A stretch of DNA of 64,000 nucleotides from Allacma fusca (lineage: Eukaryota > Arthropoda > Collembola > Symphypleona > Sminthuridae). Where the stretch lies: positions 4,233,501 through 4,297,500 of the forward strand of contig OX359248.1 in the NCBI GenBank assembly GCA_947179485.1. The letters run 5' to 3'. The position numbers and the translations under genes were made by a program. Below the pieces are notes generated by a model, which was given only the letters and a program-made list of their open reading frames with translations, did no database searches and was not told the DNA's origin. This document shows positions 11,291 to 26,100 of this stretch, piece after piece. Position 1 is the first letter of the stretch. The number at the start of each line of letters is the position of its first letter.

Positions 11291-13175
11291 CAGCGTTTAT
11301 TAGCATCAGCTACCGGCAGCCATCTTGTGAATGATTACGCTAAAGTGGTCTAAAATCCGAAGGACCTACACAGTACCCGACTCCTACTGGTAACCTAATG
11401 TTTATACAAGCGAATGTAATTGCTAAGTAGTAGAATAGACTGAAAAAGGCTGAAAAATCCTAAAAAAAGCCTACAGTTACGTACATGAATCAAGTCTATG
11501 TTTTTATATGTATCATTTAAGTCTATTATTGGTTGGAGAGTTTATTTTTTTGCGCGCGAAAGAGTATAAAAAAAATTAAAAAACCGTTTCATTTTTAGTT
11601 TCCCGATGTTCCCATACATTTTTTTTTCTGGTAAGTTAATTCCTAGATCCATGTGATACATTCATCATGGAAACATCAAGATGTTATCCCTTGACAAAAT
11701 ATCATGTTGATGGATGGAGAAGTTCCCTCTCTCTCCCTTGTCAGCCACAAATTTTCTGATGCTAATTTCGGTATAATTAGTATTAGCAAGCGAAGAGGGA
11801 GGGAATGGGTTGTACAAGATTTTTATTTTTTATTTTGTACAACTCCATCACCCAATCCCCCTCCCCTATACTCAGATTCAGTCGTCGTCCTCGTAGTCAC
11901 TGATCCTCAACATCCTCAGTACTTGGACACACGCTATAGACATTACCGAGTTTAATAAAGCTAGTAGTAGTAAGTCAATGTCATTGCAATTTGGTTAAGA
12001 GCAACTCATAGTAGTACGATAGCACCTAATTCTGATTATATTTCCAGCAGTCAAAATAGTATGTAGCAATGAGAGCATCCGCAAAAATTACATGTAGTTT
12101 ATTTTTTTTTGTAATAATTAATATTAATTAATTATAATAATAATAAAACCATAAGATTTTTTTTGTCAATTTGGTTTATATAAGCACACAGTGGGTAATT
12201 GGAGGTACTCACAATCAGCCATATGATCCAATCAATATCAGCAAGGAAGAGGAACTTTATCAGCATTTCCTCGTCCCTGTGCTCTTATTTCTCCTTATTT
12301 TCCAAAAAGAATTTCTTCATAAATAGTTTAGTATTTCATTCTAACATTTTTAATTGATTTTCTCATCAAAGCTTCTTCATCACTTTTATTTTATTTTATT
12401 TTATGTTTTTTTCGTCATATCTTCGTCAAGCAAATCTCAGAGTTGAAGGCAACAAACAGCACCGAAATTCTTGGAGATATTTAATTAAATTTAGTTTTTT
12501 CCTTTTGACGATACATACACATTAATATTACACATGTCTATCAAATGTAGTTTCTAAATTAGAAGTAATTAGCTTCATGAGGACAGTTACAGTATGAGCT
12601 ATCCACTACTACTCCGTACTAGATAATAATTATGATTAGTTTCCCAGCTATTGAATTACAGCGCTTTTGGTTTCCTACCCTTTCTCACATCCAATTCTCG
12701 TCCCAGACTACAAATAGCGACCCTATCCGGATTGACATCCTGAGATGTACACAAGTACAGACGTCATATGTAATTATCCACGTAATGCAGGAGGAGGAGG
12801 AGGTGTATTCAACCCCGTGACGTTGATTATAATATAATGTTATAATATTACTACATTAATCATATCCTTAATAATTATTCCTCTTAAGATTAACGCCCCT
12901 CTCTCACAATTCCATACAATTCCTTCACTTCAACACATGCACTGGGATTCAATGCACTATTATTATTATTACTATTATGCAGCATAAGCACATATGTATC
13001 CCCATTCACTCATTTCATTCTGCACTTGCTCTTTCTCAAGTTCCCAGACAGGTGGACTTCCCTAATAATTAAGTTTATAGAAAGTCAACATCGAAAAAAT
13101 AACCCAAGCCAAGCTTCTCCCTACCTTCTAAAAATTACCTTTAATGCTCAGCCCTTTATATTTGTAATGGTTTTC

Positions 13176-13210
<35 letters not shown>

Positions 13211-13737
13211 GTAGTATGTGTTTGAGTGTGTATAAGCCCTAGTTTTTCCTCCAGTCTATGGAAATTAGGAGGGAGCGAGAGTCCCCTATTTTTATATATA
13301 TATAATTAGCTCTAGCTACTAGGAAGAATTATTAAATAATCCCGGATTTCTGGGAACGTGACGTAATAAAATCAGTATTGGCTATTTTCAATGCAGGCAG
13401 TAAACATAGTATTAAAGAATGCATGCCATTCAAAGAATCGGAACATCTGGGTGGGGGTTAAAGGGAGACAAAAGGTCTTACTCAATATTTTAAGTAGTGT
13501 AGAGCGATCCCTAGCCAAATGTTCTGTGTGGATGTAATTATGTGTATCTTATGTGAGGGTAGTAATTACAATATGTCATATGTAATAACATGGAATTAAA
13601 ATTATGCAACATTGCAGCACTTCCTTCACTACATCTCCACTTGTTTCATCTCGTTGATTTGATTGCACATATAGATACATATATGAACCAGTGCTTAATC
13701 CCTTCCTTAGTGTCAACCTGGTTTCCTCTTTGGACTA

Positions 13738-13811
13738 CAGTAGTAGTCGTAGTAGCAGTAGTTGTAGTTGTAGTAGTAGTAGTAACAGTAATAATAATAA
13801 TAATAATAATA
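13738..13811. repeat. Imperfect (GTA)n / (ATA)n trinucleotide tract
   Basis: A run of GTA and TAG triplets with interruptions passes directly into a pure ATA run of about seven units. It is an ordinary compound microsatellite. Confidence 0.85.
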
Positions 13812-16806
13812 GAACAGGAGGATTTATCCTATTATAAAGGGAAATCTCAACGTGATAGCTGGAACTACTTTCTTCCTTTTTTTTACGTATAATTGTGTTT
13901 TATTACTATAGCTTCATGTATGTACGTTATTGAAGGAAATGCAACGGTACGTTTTTCCTGGAGGAGGAGACTCACTCTCCCCGTATTTATCTTAGTATTG
14001 CTACTTATTGAAAACTAAAGCTCTTGGTTGTATTAGAATTTATATATATATATAATTAGATATATACAGACTCCCTACAAAGGATTCTTCTCCTTTCCCT
14101 TTTTTTAAAATCCCATATCCCTCCTTTTGCTATTCAGGAGGTGACTGTACCCTGTGTATTCTTTGAGGAATACTCTTTCGTCATTTCCCATTGTAATATT
14201 TATTTATTTTTTCAAATCAGAATGCATTACCCACACTACTCTAGCAACTGTTTCCTAATCTACATATTTGTCAACTGCATTATTTGGGTAATAAAAAATA
14301 AAAGCTGCATCTGGTAGTACCAATAGCAAAACTACAGTAGGGGAGACATTTCTGGGGTGAGGATATTTCCACACCTGGATGTAGCCCAATGCCAACGTCC
14401 CTAGAAGAAATGGGACAAGGGGGGTCGGGAAATTGTTTATACATGGATCTACATACAAGTTATTTATCCCCCAGGGATAAATGAAATCTGCAATACCTCC
14501 CATGAATTCTGAATGCTGACTTTTGTTATGGGAAAGTTTTGGCAAATATTATAATTTTTTTTTTGCTTTCAAAACTTTACCCAAATATTAGGCTTTCCCT
14601 TGGAACTTTCAGTTTGTTTGCAGAAGTTCATTTCTCCCTGAGCCGAACAGGGAAATTTTTAGTAATTTTGAGGGGAAAACAAGTCCATTAATTTAGAATT
14701 CCCTTGGTGAGGAGGGTACCCATTTTTTAAAGTTTGCTCAACGGAAATCTCTGACCTACTCATACCAATAATTTGTGGCTCCGTGTCCTTACCCAGCCTT
14801 CGACGGATAAGGACGAACTACCACTCCACTCCCAGCTCCTAATCTGATTTAGGCTTCAATTTAGTAGATTTTCTAGGTAAACATCAAGTTTCATCCTAGA
14901 ATTTCCCGGTGAACATTAAGTTTCATTTTGGATTTTCTTAGAAAATAGCCTGTTTCATATTTCACTGTCATATGAGCTGCTCCGGAGGAGATGTAGAGAG
15001 CTACAGAGTACAAGGAGGATTTTCTGGGAAGGTTTAGGTATCTACACGTCGGAGCGCTTGACTTAAAATAGCAATGTTTACGATAGCCGAGGGGATTGCT
15101 TTTACAGGGAAAATTTGCGAAAGTTTTGCCACCATAACTTCTGTATTACTGATATCCTACATAAATTCTTTATATTCTGTTATTGTTGAGGGATTGAATT
15201 TGTCCTAATTGAAATTTCCTACAATGCAAAACTCCAAGGATTTATAGGGACAGGGCTGCGGAAAAGGACCTTGCTTTCCAGAGAATGTCTTTACATTTAA
15301 GTTTACTTACGTTTCCTTTTGGGTTTATAGAAAAATCATTGTCTCCTCAGAGCTGGACAACAGACCCCACTTCTCAGCACACGCAGGCATTTAGGCAGAG
15401 AGGCAATAGTTATAGTGCGTTCATATAATTTTCCTTACGATGATTTTTTCCCTATGTCGTACCTAGTTTGATACCTCTATTTTTTTTACAGTAGTTCCCT
15501 AAATTTGATTACGCCGTCTAAAACCTCCGAAACTTCTTCAAAACACTTAATTACCAACACTCCTTCCTTCCTTTATTTTTACAGTAGCGTAGTTTGACTA
15601 TAAAGCGAATGAAAAACTACGATATTTTTGCAAATTTACAGGAAAACTTGAGGGGAGGGATCTTTTTGTAAGAGTTCCTTTTTAAGAGAATCTTCCAGAT
15701 CCGAAAAAAGTTGGGATCTGTGTTTATTGTAATTACCACTCATTATTTAAATTAATTAGACGAAAGCGAGATTGATTTTTCGATTTTATAATCTTTAGCT
15801 AGACATACACAATTATTATATTCCATCCAAGTTTTTTTTTTCCTGGTTTTATTTCTCTATGTAATTATGAATGAGAATATCTACATAGTATGTATGTACT
15901 TACACAATGTAACTCTATTCCATGTTCTGGTAAGTCATGTTTTTATGTATTGTGTTTGTGTCTTAACGTGTGGAAGTTTCGTTATTTTTTTCTGTCGGGT
16001 GTAAATAAATTCTTATATGGTGATTCAGTACTCAATGGTCAATGCATTCCAGTCTTTTGCGTTCAAAATTTTTAAAAACTACCTACCACACTGACCATGA
16101 CTATAAAGGATGGGAAATGCTTCCGTTATCATATTTATGAAAACACGCAGAGCATAAAAAAAAATAATGCTAGTCTACATCCACAGCCATCTCCCAACCT
16201 TCCCCTGAAAATGTCACGCTCAATTTCTAAATAAACGTCGACGTCCCCTTCTCTCATTTTTTTTATCATTCAAGGGAGAGAAAAATAACCGGAATAAATC
16301 TTCCTCGCAGTTGACTTTTTTTCCTGGGAAAATGACAAAAAGAATTATTTTTTACATACTGGGTGTTGTAGTAGCTGAACGTGTGCATACCTTGTGGTTA
16401 TACAGACTCGTTGAAAAAAAATAGGGAAAGCAGTGAAAGTGTGGGAAAGGAAAGCACCTCTTTTCCCCCTTATAATGAAGGTGTTCCTATGCACAAAACG
16501 TCCTCCCAGTGTACAAGTGTGAGTGAATTCCCCTTAAATGTATAGTTAATCTTCCAGTCAGATTTACTCGTGTACTTGTCTATACATAGTGTACGTATGT
16601 ATAGGAATGCATGTACCACAAGGGAATGTACTTAAGCTTTAGAAAGGACTATAGAGCCATTATACAATTCTCGTAACATTACGTCGCACGTTAGGCTTCA
16701 GGTAGCCTCTGCGAGAGAACAAGGTATGAGAGTACTTGGGCAAGAACTGGGACATGTCTGTATGTAGTAGTAGTGTGTAATCCTTAGAACTATAATCCAC
16801 TAGTTT

Positions 16807-16812
16807 TTTATT
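16807..16812 (-). terminator. Candidate polyadenylation signal of futsch
   Basis: The plus strand reads TTTATT, which is AATAAA on the gene strand, 126 bases after the futsch stop codon. This is a normal distance for a short 3' UTR. Other signals further downstream are possible. Confidence 0.5.
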
Positions 16813-16863
16813 GTATTATCTGGAAAATGCACGGGGAAAGAATTGAGAGAGTAGAAAGGGGGA

Positions 16864-16897
<34 letters not shown>

Positions 16898-16937
16898 AGA
16901 ATAAAGAACCGAGAAGACGAAGCATAGGTTGAGACGT

Positions 16938-17107
16938 TTAGAATTCAAGTCTATATGCAGAGCAACTAGTTTCATGGTCTTGGAGGTTGATGGTGCAACG
17001 GGAGGCGGAGGGTGCAAGATCGATACGAGCTTCTGCAAGTGCATCCTCCGAGTCAACCACCCAATAACCCAGTGTGTCCGTATCGTACGTGGGAATTATC
17101 GTCACCT
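16938..17107 (-). CDS. futsch: futsch terminal coding exon 5 (C-terminus)
   Basis: The exon begins after acceptor tatattacag, completes the Glu codon begun in exon 4, and ends with TAA at 16938-16940. It encodes EVTIIPTYDTDTLGYWV, DLAPSASRCTINLQDHETSC and AYRLEF, the nearly invariant MAP1 C-terminus. Confidence 0.95.
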
Positions 17108-20100
17108 CTGTAATATAAATCAAACACAGACCCACAAATTTAGTCTCCACGCCAACCACCAACACACGCTCTCCAATCAATACCAGACACAAATACATAA
17201 CTTACTTCTCCCCTTACCTAACTCTCCAAAACATAACTTACAATAATGCTACATGTTTATCTGACAGATCTACCAAACTGACAACAGTTTCATTTCAGGA
17301 GAGAAAGCATGGGAGGAGGGAGTGAGAATGTGAGAGAGAGAGAGCGAGTGAGAATGTGTGAGAGAGAGCGAGAGAGAGAGAGAGAGAGAAAGTTAGTGCG
17401 AGAGAGAGCTGGTGAGAGAAAGTGAGAGACCACAACACGGTGACACTAAAATCAAATGTACGAACATTGTGAAAAAGGAATGGGGAAAGTCAAAAGGGAA
17501 ATCACCAGGACCCTGTATAATAGGATAGAGATGGATAGAGACAAAGTCAGGCGAAATTACGATTGTTGAAAAAATAAATGGTTATTATCGATTGTTTTTC
17601 TCCTGCGAAAAAGCATTTCGCTCATCATTCCTCCAACCATGGAAGGAGGCTGTCATAGGCATCCAGCCACTGAGGTAACACAGTGTAATATGTGAGGGAG
17701 AATTGGGGCATGAGAAACTGTGAGAGCCTGTGAAAGCGAGGGGATTTGGGAGGCTTCTCTCCTACTCTACCTTTTCCTTGAGAAAGGGAAAACAGGGGAA
17801 AGAAACCGAGAAAAATCTGGAGAAAGCAAAATACAAGGGGGATAAAAAAAAATGCAGGACACAGTGTAGATGTCTGGAGAAAGTAAAAAAAAGCATGAGA
17901 CAGTAAGGGAGGAAACTGGGGAAATTAAAAGAGTAAAGGGAAAACCATTAGAGAAGGCAGGGAAAACGTAAAAGGGAAAGCAAGAGCAGCTAAATGTAAA
18001 AGAATTGGAGGAGCGCTCTCCATCCAGTAAATAACACGTAAGAAAACAAATCAAATTCAGCTTGACTCAAATATCTATTTCTTGGCAAATATTTATAGAG
18101 TTTTTGAGCAGGTTATAGGAATTACAAGCCAGTAATCTTAGACTTTCAGGGAAGAGAAAACGGGGTTCTTTTTACTTTTGATCCTTCCCAAGCACATATG
18201 TGCCTCCTTTGGTGCTATTATCTATTTTTGGCATTTAATAAAAAATCCCATCCCGAAGATGGAATCTCCTCCTAGAGGAACACACAAGATGGTAACTTGT
18301 TCAACTCGGTCCCAAAAAATATGGATGTATCTACATAGCTGGCGGCATTGTTTTGAGAGAAAACTCTTTTAAGGTTGGATTTGCACATGAAATTGATGAG
18401 AAAGCTAGCGATAGGAACTGACTGAGGTAAGGGGGCTGAGAAAGAAGAAGAAAGAGCTCTTACCCAGATTTTTATCATCCCAGGCTTGTTTCCCTTGGAG
18501 GAGGCCATCAAAAACTTGCCGACTGGGCTCCAATCCGCTGAAGACATAATACCTAGCCCGGATCAAGCGGAAGAATTCCGAGTCACAGTAATTTGAATTG
18601 CCGTGGTGAGGGACGTAAGCCAAATCGACATAGATGGGATTGCAGTTTTTAGAGGAGCGGTGATGCGTTCGGCCTCGGCTGCTACTTGAATGTCCGGTCT
18701 TAGCGGGCGTACCTGGGTTCTTCCTGTCCACACTCTTATCTTTCTTGGGAGTGCCCTTGGCCAAACTGCTAGAGGACTCGGGTTCATTGCTATGGGGTGC
18801 GGCCTCATCCGACTGAACGGGTGGCAGACCCAATGGCTTTCCCCATGCTTTCACTATATCCTCATCTTCCGCTTCCTTCTGTCGGGACGAGCTGGATGGG
18901 GCGGATGTGGATGCAAATTCAAATTCACTGCTGAAACTACTCGTCCCTACTTTATCATCATCCTTGCCCGTTGTTCGATGGGTAGTTGTTGTGGTGGTTG
19001 TAGTCACTCGCTCTACAATACTTCCAATTACCACATTTCCATTATCTATATCTTGGCTCTTTGACGTTACCCTCTCCTCCACTTTCCCCGTCTCGAGTTT
19101 CTCTGCTGTCCCTCGTTCGGTTTTATCGGAGATGTCAGTTGTCACAGTAACGGTTTTTTGGACTTCGGTCTTCCCTGAGTCGGATGTGCCAGGGATGTCA
19201 AATTTGGAGAGGAATTCGGATGTGCCGGGAATCTCAAATTTGGATAAAAGTTCGGATTTCCCGGGAATCTCGAATTTCGTTAAAATTTCGGATGTTCCGG
19301 GAATTTCCATCTTCGTGAGGGACTCAATCTGTTTCATCATCTCGGATTTTCCGGGGAAGTCCATCTTGGACAGAGTCTCGGATAGAGTCTCAGATGACGG
19401 CAATTCTTTAATTTCTTTAGTAATAGTTTCAGTTTTACCGGATGAGCCTGTTTTGGAAATGATTTGAATGACCCCAGTGGTCCCGGAAATAATTTCGGTT
19501 CTGGCTGGAATTTCAACTTTGGAAATGATCTCCCCTGTCGATGGGATTTGGATCTTTGATAAGGTTTCAGAAACGGTCTCGGAAATAATTTCAGTTTTAC
19601 CGGGAGTCTCAATTTTTGTAATTGTTACTGTTTTGGCGGGGGTTTCAACTTTAGAAATAATTTCAGATTTTGATTCAACCTTGGAAACTTCGAGGGGTTC
19701 AAGGTGCTCTTCTTCCAAGTCTTTCACACCTGCCACGGTGCTTAGTTGACTATCACTGAAATCTCCGGAGGAGTAGGAGCCCTCATCAATGAGGTCATGG
19801 GAGAGGGCAAGACCTTCGGGCTTGTCCAATATTTTGGTAGTGGTGATGGTAGTCGTGCGGATAACTGTCTCTGGAACGGTTTTGGTTGTCGTAATGGATT
19901 GGCCTTCCTTAATAGAGAGTGAGTGGGATTGAGAGTCCTCGCCATAAACACTTTCCTCATCTGTCTGGGGCTCTTCCTCCTCATCAGCTGCGGAACCAAA
20001 GACGTAGCCATAACCACTGTAGTATGATCCACCCGGGGATGTACGGAGGATCTCCTTCTCGTTGGTAATTTCCACAAATTGCTTTGCTCCAGTCATCGAG

Positions 20101-23100
20101 GACGAGGTCATGGATGATGCTTCGGCGATTTCCTCGGAATGCTCAATGATTTCTGAGGCTCTTCGGCGGGTCTCTGATGACTGGAAATTCTTTTCAGATA
20201 CTTCTTGGGAGGAGAATCGTCGAGTTAGCGTTGATCGCTGACTGTCTTTTGATACTTCCCCAGGAAGTGCTTGAGAGGTGAAAACATCTGAGCTTTCTTC
20301 TTTAGACTGGGATTCCTGTTTAGAGTCCTGCTTAGTATCTACTTTTGAAGCATCATCTACTTTACTGGAAATAGTTAATTTGGAGCTATCATCGGGTTTA
20401 GCGGCATCAGCTACTTTAGATGTTTCTTCGGATTTAGACACGACTTCGGATTTGGAAGTACCACTTGACAAACTGGGTTCTTTTACTTTTGAGATATCTC
20501 CAGCTTCAGAAGAAATTACTGCAGATACTTTTTCTGTTATAGATGCACCTATTTTAGAAGTATCAGTTTTAGAGTCAGATTCTGTTTTGGAGGTATCAGT
20601 TTGAGAGACAGATTCTGTTTTGGAGGTATCAGTTTTCGAGACAGATTCTGTTTTGGAGGTATCGGTTTTAGAGACAATCTCTGTTTTAGAGACAGATTCT
20701 GTTTTGGAGGTATCAGTTTTAGAGCCAGATTCTGTTTTGGAGGTATCAGTTTTAGAGCCAGATTCTGTTTTGGAGGAATCCGTTTTAGAGATGGCTTCTG
20801 CTTTGGAGGTATCACTTTTAGAAATAATTTCTACTTTGGAGGCATCAGTTATAGAAATTTCTTCTTTTTTAGAGGTTCCAGTTTGAGAGACAACCTCTGT
20901 TTTTGAAGTATCAGTTCTAGAAGTGACTTCCGCTTTAGAGGTATCCGTTTTAGAGGAATCTTCTATTTTGGAAGTTTCAATTTTTGAGATAACTTCTGTT
21001 GCGGAGATGTCAGTTTTAGAGCTAACTTCCGCTGTGGAGATATCAGTTTTAGAAGTAACTTCTGCTTTGGAGGTATCACTTTTGGAGATTTCTACTGTTT
21101 TGGAGGATTGCATTTGAGAAACGTCTGATTCGATAATATCCCCGACTTTTCGGATTTCTTGTGTGGTGGAGGAACCCAGTTTAGATACATCTTCGTGCTT
21201 GGAACTACCATCAGCTTGAGAGACATTAGTTACTTGGGAAAGCTTCAAGGTCGTGACGTCACTTGTTTGTTCTTGGAGCTGAGAGGCAGAAGCCTGAGAG
21301 GATGTTTGAGGAGCTTTCTCAATATTTGATTCAGTGACGGCAGTAAGTGAAGTGGTTTCGAATTTCGATGTGAACATTGATGAATGACTGTCTGATGTGC
21401 ACTTGGGCTGGCTGGGAGATTCCCCGGCGGGAGAGCTTCCGTCATCCTTCTTGCTCTCAACGACGTCCTCATGTTGCTCTGGGCATTCCTTCCCGTCTGT
21501 CCCTGCCACTTTCTCCACACTCCATTCATCTCGACTGACTTGGGTATCCTTCTGGGCTGAGGAGGTGTGAGTGTCAGCAGCCGATTCCTTCGATTTAATT
21601 TCACTCGATATAATTGAGACAAGCTCTGCTCCGCTTCCTTTTCCACCAATTTCAATCAAATCGATTTCACTTCTCACGGGCGAGCTAGTTGTTTTTGTTA
21701 TTACCTCATTCACTCCTTGCTCTTGAACTTCCACTATTTTTTCCACGGAAGTCTCCACGGATGAAAGCTGCTTGTCACCTTCATCGATGGATTTCACAGT
21801 GACTTCTTCAACTTTCTCTTGTTCAGTTTTTACTTTCTCGTCTCTCCCTTGCTGAGCCTCTGTCTCCATTACTCCCTTTTGGAATTCAACTTCTTGAGTT
21901 TTGATTTCAGTTTTTTCTTCTTTTTGAATTTTTACTTTCTCCGTGCATTCACTTTGCTCTTTTAATAGCTCACCTTGCCCCGACAGTTTTTCAGTGGTGA
22001 TTGACGAGCGCTTTGAAGAAGCTTGGCCTGCTTCTGGTCCAGAAGTTTCCTTTGAAGTGGAGGGAAAGGATTCAGTAGCATATGCGGAGGGTGATTGTGA
22101 AATAATTTGAGTGTGAGAAATTTCTAAAGGCTTTTCAATGTCCGGAACAGTTGGAGACGGAATTGATTTCATCTCAGCCTTCGTATCTGATGAAATTGGA
22201 AGGTCACTGAGCTCAATACCGGTTTTATTCAACTCTTGCCCAAGAAGCTTTTCTGTGCTTTCCCCTTCAGCTTTCTCCAAACTTTCTCCCTCTGCTTTCT
22301 CCTCCAATGAGTCTTCGTCATCCTCATCCGGCAGTGATTTCTCTTTTGAAAGTTCCTCAAGTTGCATCTCTTTATCATCAATTAGGCTTCCTCCTAATCC
22401 AGACGCCGACTCAGGGATTTTCTGATTAGCGTCAATGAGTGAGGATTCAAGTTTCTCTTCTACCTGTTTTATGATCTCCTCAGCTTGTTGAGCTTTCTCC
22501 TCAACTTTCTCTTCCGCTGCTTCTACTATGGAGCTGACCACTTGCTGAGCTTTCTCTATCTCTGTCTCTGCACTCATAGAGTCCTGTAGGATTTTTTCCT
22601 CTGAAGTTCCCTTGTCATCATGTGAAGGTCCGGGAATAATTTCTGAGCTTTCTCTCCTTAGTTGTGACGCAGTTGGACTCCCTTCATCAAGCAAGGCTGG
22701 TTTAGCATGCGAGGGAGTGTCTACAACCAATGAGTCTGCAAATACTACCGAGTCGGGAAGGAGTGAAGACGAGGTTGAGGTTGGTTGCGTAATTACGGCA
22801 GAGATTGGGGAAATGTCAGTGGATGGATTTATAGTGGGATCAATGGCTTCAGCTGTGGAAAGAGCAGTGCGAATTTCTTCTGACAACGAGACAATTGGCT
22901 TCTCCTCGTCCTGTTTTTCTTTCTCACCAATGTCAGTGGAAATGTCATTTTGTTGTAGTGGGCTTGACTCCTCTGCAATACTAGCCTTCCTCTCCTCACT
23001 ACTTTCTCCTGTCGCTTCCGTCGGAACCAATTTATTTGCTAATTCTGAACTAAGGGATGACTGCTGTTTGTTGTCTGCTGGAAGCTTCTCTTCATCCTTG

Positions 23101-26100
23101 CATTCCTGGGCTATCGACCGCAAAGTGGAATCCAATGACCCAGTTGAGGCCACTCCATCCGTGGACGCCTTATTTTCAATTCCGGGAGCAACCGATTGGT
23201 CAGGTACAGCCGAAGTATTAATAGAATGGAGAGTTTCACTAGAAATTACTGTACTTTCAGAGCTTGAAACTGAAGTTAGGGTGACGGCGCTGGAAGTTTC
23301 AGTAATGGCTGTAATGGTGTGAGCCGGCTCGGGAGTGCCAAGTGCGGTTGATGTTGATGGCGTTATTTCGTCGATTAGATTCAAATCAGATTGCTGAGTT
23401 GCAATAGTGGTAATTGTGTCCTCTGTCTTGTCCACCAGGCTTTGTTCCACTTTCAAAGTTGTTTCATCTGCTTTCTCTAACTCGGACTCTTCCTTTCCTT
23501 TGGCCGCGGATGATATTTCCAATGAGGCGATTTCCTTGTGGGAAGATGCAGATAATTCATGCAATTCGGATTCTATGGCTTTCTCCAACCTGGATTCCGT
23601 TATTTTTGTAGATTCGGATACTTGCTCGACTGTAGAAGCACTTTCGGTTTCTATTACCGATTCGGATACTTTCTCTACTGTAGACGCACTTTTTGTTTCG
23701 ACTAGAGATTTGGATTCTTTCTCCACTGCAGATTCAGATACTTTTTCTACCGTAGATTCAGATAATTTTTCTACTGTAGATTCAGATACTTTCTCTACTA
23801 CAGATTCAGATGCTTTCTCTACTGCAGACTCAGACACTTTCTCTGCTGTAGACTCAGTTGCTTTCACAACTGCCGTTTCAGATACTTTTTCTACTGTAGG
23901 TTCAGATTTCTCTACTACAGATTCAGATGATTTCTCTACTGCAGATTCAGATGCCTTATCTACTGTGGATTCAAATACTTTCTCTACTACAGATTCAGAT
24001 TCTTTCTCTACTGCAGACTGAGATACTTTCTCTGCCGTAGATTCAGTTACTTTCTCTACTATAGATTCAGATACTTTTTCTACCGTAGAATCAGATACTT
24101 TCTCTACCGTGGATTCAGATACTTTCTGTACTGTAGATGCAGATGATTTCTCTATCGCTGATTCTGATACTTTTTCTAGTGGAGATTCAGATGCTTTCTC
24201 CACTGCAGATTCAGATACTTTCTCTACTGTAGATTCAGGTGCTTTTTCAACGCCATCTGCTATTTTTTGATCTGTATAGTCCTCTGCTTTATCAAGTTTA
24301 GATTCCTCTAATTTGTCTGCAGCAGACACGATTTGCTCCTCTAGTAAAGATACGGATAATTTCTCCACTGAGGATTCAGAAACTTTCTCTTCAGAGGATA
24401 ATAAAGAGGATAGTTCTACTTTAGATATGGTTTCGGAACTAGTTTCCTCCTTCTCTACTTGTGGAGACGTTATCTTCTGTGTTTCAGAAGTCGGTTCAAT
24501 TTTTTGTTGTGATTCAGCATGTGTTTCTATTTTTTCAATAGTTTCGACAATGTGTGTAATTGGTGACCCCGGAGATTTGTCACCCTCTTGCGACTCTTGA
24601 GTTATTATTAGTGAACTTTCAACAGCAGTTGCTACTAACTGTTCGTCTTCAGGCAGGATGGGTATGAATGGAGGAATGGTAGCTAAATCTTCGGGTGATT
24701 GCGAAATGACAGCAGCACTCAAGGTTGTAGCGGCAGTTAACAGACCAGAACGAACAGCCCCCAAAGCTGGCTCATCTGTTTCATAAATATCCTCATCATC
24801 CACATCTGACTTGTCATCGTCATCCTTTCCAGGCAATAGGAACAGTTTTTCACCCCCTTCCTTAAGCTCAACTTTAGAGCTCCTCCGACTGTCTGCTTTA
24901 GAACTCCGCCGACTCCCTGCTTTGGAGCTCTTCGGGCTGCTCTCAGTGGATTTAATTGCAGGTTCATCTGTTTTAGTCTCATCCGAGGACAAGACTGGAG
25001 TAAGTTCAACTGGCGATTTATCTAATGCAGTGGCTTCTGCAGGTTTTTCAGAGGGAACTTGTGGTTCCTTCTCCTTGGAGATAGCAGTGAGAGGGGTTTG
25101 TGAGGAGGTGGAGGATTCATCACTATTCCAGGATAATTTTCTCTCTAGAGCTTCACTTGATACTAGCCCGTCCACTGCTTTCTCTCCTGGCTTTTCATCT
25201 GTCTCTACTAATTTCGGCTGCTCATTAATAATTTCCGTGACTTGGGTCTGGTCGGTCTGGGAGGATGTTGGGGAGTCGGATTGCTGCGGGTAACTGAATT
25301 CCATCCTGTCCTGTATTTGCACAGGCGGGGTTGACGGTGTAATTACTACTGACGCAATTGGTTTCATGTTTAGGGATAATTCTTTCTCTTCGCTTTCTCT
25401 CTCCCTGGGAGAAAGTTCAGTGGAGTCTATTTGCTTTTGGCTACTCCCAAGCTCTGTCTCGCAGGATATTTTCACTGGGGATACAGTTGTGTCTGAGACA
25501 ACCTCGCTTCCTCCATCAGTGCTCCGTCCTTCTTTCACGTCACTTTCTCCACCATCACTGCCATGATGTTCTCCTGGAACAGAGCTTTTTTCTATTATAA
25601 TACCTCCTTTGGTATTGCTTGCTTCAGCGGGTACTCCTTGGGCATGCACTTCCTTATCACTTTTCGTTTCACCGTCTTTCGAACCAGTCAAGGATGATGA
25701 GCTGTGATCACTTTTCTGCAATTTCTCAGAGGATTCTTCAAGTTTTGCAGATATGTCTAATGCATCCGATGCCTGCGTAATATCATGTGTTTGGTCTTTT
25801 GATGGCTGTGGTGAATCTGCTGGTACTTTCTCTTGCTCAGAGGCAGGCTTGGATTTTTCTGTTAACACTGGTGATGATTGCATTTCTGGAGATTTTTCGA
25901 CTGTCTTACCATCGCCAGCTTCATTTTTTAAATCTATATCAGGTTTGGTATCTGAAACGTGATCAGTTTTGATTTCAGAAATTTCTTCAATTTTAGCATC
26001 TGAAACTGATTCAGCTTTGACTTCTGAAATTGCCTCAGTTTTAGCATCTGAAACTGTTTCACGTTTGGTATCTTCCACTGTTTCAAGTTTAGATTCAGTT

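Larger units (their letters stand above)
6923..16806. other. Intergenic AT-rich DNA between the convergent GH31 and futsch genes
   Basis: This 9.9-kb stretch contains the GH31 3' UTR, a decayed 14-bp repeat array near 11163-11290, a GT run near 13181-13207 and a GTA/ATA trinucleotide tract at 13738-13811. A GC-richer island at about 8905-9060 is discussed as a possible exon. The longest open frames (such as 14255-14545 on the minus strand and 9954-10226 on the plus strand) show no family features, and chance explains frames of this length. I found no transposase, reverse transcriptase or RNA gene. Confidence 0.6.

Noticed and set aside
14255-14545. Minus-strand frame of 96 codons in the intergenic region
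   Set aside because: It has no recognisable motif and no splice or start evidence, and it is within chance length for this base composition.
16929-17246. Plus-strand frame of 105 codons at the futsch 3' end
   Set aside because: It is antisense to the conserved last exon of futsch, which explains its openness.
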